Source: Oribacterium sp. UBA3737
GTDB taxonomy: Bacteria > Bacillota_A > Clostridia > Lachnospirales > Lachnospiraceae
Assembly: GCA_002371295.1 (NCBI GenBank)
Contig: DFGZ01000350.1
Span: 1 to 7,246, forward strand
Reading direction: 5' to 3'
Length of the DNA: 7,246 bases
Below are positions 5,849 through 7,246 of the stretch, piece after piece. Each line of letters begins with the position of its first letter. The stretch's first letter is position 1. The notes beneath the pieces are model-generated. The model was not told the origin of the DNA. It saw only the letters and a program-made list of their open reading frames with translations, and ran no database searches. The translations under genes were made by a program, and so were the position numbers.

Positions 5849-6001
5849 CAAATCTGAAAATTTCACTAATAGAACCCTGACTTCATGACGAATAAGTAAA
5901 TAGAGATGTCAACCGGCACCTCTATAGAAGATATTTAAGTTTCGGGTTCCGGGGGTTCGGCATCCGCTGATTGGTTTAGCCTGTTTAAAGGGGGCAGCAC
6001 T

Positions 6002-7246
6002 ATGCAAGGTTTTAAGAACATGAAGATCAGAACCAAATTCACAACGACTGTGGTAGTCATCGCATTGGCGATAATCATCCTTGTCGGTACGTCGTTTTTC
6101 GCATTCCTCAGGATGAGCGGTATGATGGAAAGTTTTTCCAGAGTACAGTATTCCAACACGAAAGCTCAGATGAATATGCGTAAGGATATTCAGACTGTCA
6201 ATAAACGTATCCTTCTTGCAATTATGGATCCTGAGGGCAATTCTGTAGCAGATCAGAAGGCTGATTTTGATGAACGTTTCGGTGATATGCAGGGAGATAT
6301 AGACTCCATAAGCAAGACTCTCGGTGACGATGCCCTCATTAATACTCTCCAGCAGAAGTTTGATGCCCTGAAGAAAGGCTCCTATGAACTTCTGGATGTG
6401 ATAGACAGCGGAGACAGGGAAGCAGCCATGGAACAATATAAGAGCGGATTCAACGTTGTGACCTCCGAAGAATTTGTATCAGCACTTAGTGCGGTTGGAA
6501 AGCTCTCCGATCAGCAGGCTGCAGATCTTATTGCGGAATCGGATTCCTTTAAGACGAAGGTTACATTCACGCTGGTTATCCTTGCAGTGGTTGTTATCGT
6601 ATGCGTGGTTATCGTATTCCTTTTCCTTGCGAACACCATCGTGAGCACTGTGGACGTGGCAAACGATACCATGGACAGGATGGCGAACGGAGACTTCCAG
6701 ATAGATATAGATGTATCAAAGCTGTCAGAGGATGAGTTGGGAAGCATGGTGAGAAACATGTCCGGTATGACATTCAAACTCCGTACTCTTGTTGAGGATG
6801 TCAGCTCCATGCTTTCAGCCATGAGTGAAGGAAATTTTGCCGTAAGGATGGAACATCCCGAAATCTATGTTAAGGATACCATGCCCATAAGGCTGGGATT
6901 CGAAAAGATTTCCGGGAATCTTTCGGATATGTTCTCTAACATGAACGATGTAGCAACACAGGTCAAGAACGGATCGGAGAAGATCGCCAACGGATCCATG
7001 GCACTCAGCCAGGGTGCTACAGAGCAGGCATCAACTCTCGAGGAGCTTTCAGCTACTATCAATGTTCTGAACGATAAGGTAAAGAACAGTGCGAAGTCTG
7101 CAAGAGACGTTGAAGAGTTCTCAGCAGGCGTTGCCGACAAGATCACTATCCAGAATGAGCAGATGAGCAAGGTTCAGGAAGCCATGGATGAGATCGAAAG
7201 CAAGTCAAATCAGATTGAAAACATCATCAAGGCTATCGATGATATC
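6002..7246 (+). CDS. Methyl-accepting chemotaxis protein with 4HB sensor and tandem HAMP (3' partial)
   Basis: 415 codons are open to the right window edge. This is a membrane chemoreceptor that should signal to CheA/CheW in response to an unknown extracellular ligand. A short basic N-terminus (MQGFKNMKIRTKF) precedes transmembrane helix 1 (about 13-36). An extracellular helical segment of about 150 residues resembles a 4HB_MCP ligand domain (37-187), followed by transmembrane helix 2 (188-210) and a HAMP domain (about 211-263, with MANGDFQIDI). A second HAMP-like unit follows (about 264-315; MSEGNFAVRM, then MPIRLGFEKIS). The coiled-coil signalling domain starts near 316, and QGATEQASTLEELSA (337-351) resembles a methylation region. 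The hairpin tip that binds CheA/CheW would lie beyond the window. AGGGGG (5989-5994) sits 7 nt before the chosen ATG; Met7 (6020) is a less supported alternative start. It follows a terminator, so it is not part of the glucosidase operon. Confidence 0.92.
   Translation, partial: MQGFKNMKIRTKFTTTVVVIALAIIILVGTSFFAFLRMSGMMESFSRVQYSNTKAQMNMRKDIQTVNKRILLAIMDPEGNSVADQKADFDERFGDMQGDIDSISKTLGDDALINTLQQKFDALKKGSYELLDVIDSGDREAAMEQYKSGFNVVTSEEFVSALSAVGKLSDQQAADLIAESDSFKTKVTFTLVILAVVVIVCVVIVFLFLANTIVSTVDVANDTMDRMANGDFQIDIDVSKLSEDELGSMVRNMSGMTFKLRTLVEDVSSMLSAMSEGNFAVRMEHPEIYVKDTMPIRLGFEKISGNLSDMFSNMNDVATQVKNGSEKIANGSMALSQGATEQASTLEELSATINVLNDKVKNSAKSARDVEEFSAGVADKITIQNEQMSKVQEAMDEIESKSNQIENIIKAIDDI

Larger units (their letters stand above)
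5649..6001 (+). other. 353-bp intergenic region before the chemoreceptor gene
   Basis: This holds the terminator of the glucosidase gene (5761-5804), a weak candidate promoter (5819-5848), and a leader of about 147 nt. The leader contains an ATAGAG/CTCTAT inverted repeat (5900-5905 with 5920-5925). It also contains a GC-rich patch with GGGTTC repeated at 5944-5949 and 5953-5958. I see no gene here; the short reading frames cross the terminator or have no ribosome binding site. Confidence 0.6.

Noticed and set aside
5684..5866. 60-residue minus-strand reading frame
   Set aside because: It runs through the intrinsic terminator at 5761-5804, has no ribosome binding site and no recognisable protein pattern.
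5855..6001. c-di-GMP riboswitch before the chemoreceptor gene
   Set aside because: Such switches precede motility genes in Clostridia, but the conserved GEMM core sequences are not visible.
5909..7170. Several minus-strand frames of 74-175 residues opposite the chemoreceptor
   Set aside because: They are antisense to a well-supported coding sequence and resemble no known protein.
1..7246. CRISPR arrays, tRNA or rRNA genes, insertion sequences, attachment sites
   Set aside because: I saw no regularly spaced repeats, tRNA-like cloverleaf, rRNA sequence, transposase frame or flanking inverted repeats.

Overview
The window looks like chromosomal DNA of a low-to-moderate GC Gram-positive gut or rumen bacterium, most likely a Lachnospiraceae member of the Butyrivibrio type. 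This is inferred from the style of the proteins (a Clostridia-type AAA/PD-(D/E)XK protein, clostridial GH13 glucosidases, a 4HB/HAMP chemoreceptor), the strong GGAGG-type ribosome binding sites and the moderate AT richness. No taxonomic marker gene is present, so the genus is not proven.

Layout. Positions 2-625 (+) hold the C-terminal part of a DUF1703-type protein ending in a PD-(D/E)XK nuclease-like domain. A strong hairpin terminator (631-676) separates it from a convergent GH13 alpha-glucosidase gene (698-2380, -). A 209-bp divergent regulatory region follows, then a LacI/GalR-family regulator (2590-3606, +), a 374-bp regulatory gap and a second GH13 gene, a canonical oligo-1,6-glucosidase (3981-5648, +). 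That gene ends in a good intrinsic terminator (5761-5804). The right edge carries the first 415 codons of a methyl-accepting chemotaxis protein (6002-7246, +), cut by the window end.

How the genes work together. The central part is a compact alpha-glucoside utilisation locus: two cytoplasmic exo-glucosidases flank their probable regulator. They differ at the residue after the catalytic nucleophile (Ala in one, Val in the other), which in this family tracks alpha-1,4/alpha-1,6 preference, so together they may degrade mixed-linkage malto- and isomalto-oligosaccharides. No transporter is visible; uptake must be encoded elsewhere.

The most informative observation is a set of near-identical inverted repeats built on GTTATG-(2 or 3 nt)-CATAAC, found only in the two intergenic regions around the regulator. 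One overlaps the -10 of the regulator's own consensus-like promoter. The copies next to the two glucosidase genes sit directly upstream of the predicted -35 elements in the same orientation and at nearly the same distance. This suggests a self-repressing LacI-family protein that may activate, or repress by looping, the two glucosidase genes. No clearly novel multi-gene system is apparent.
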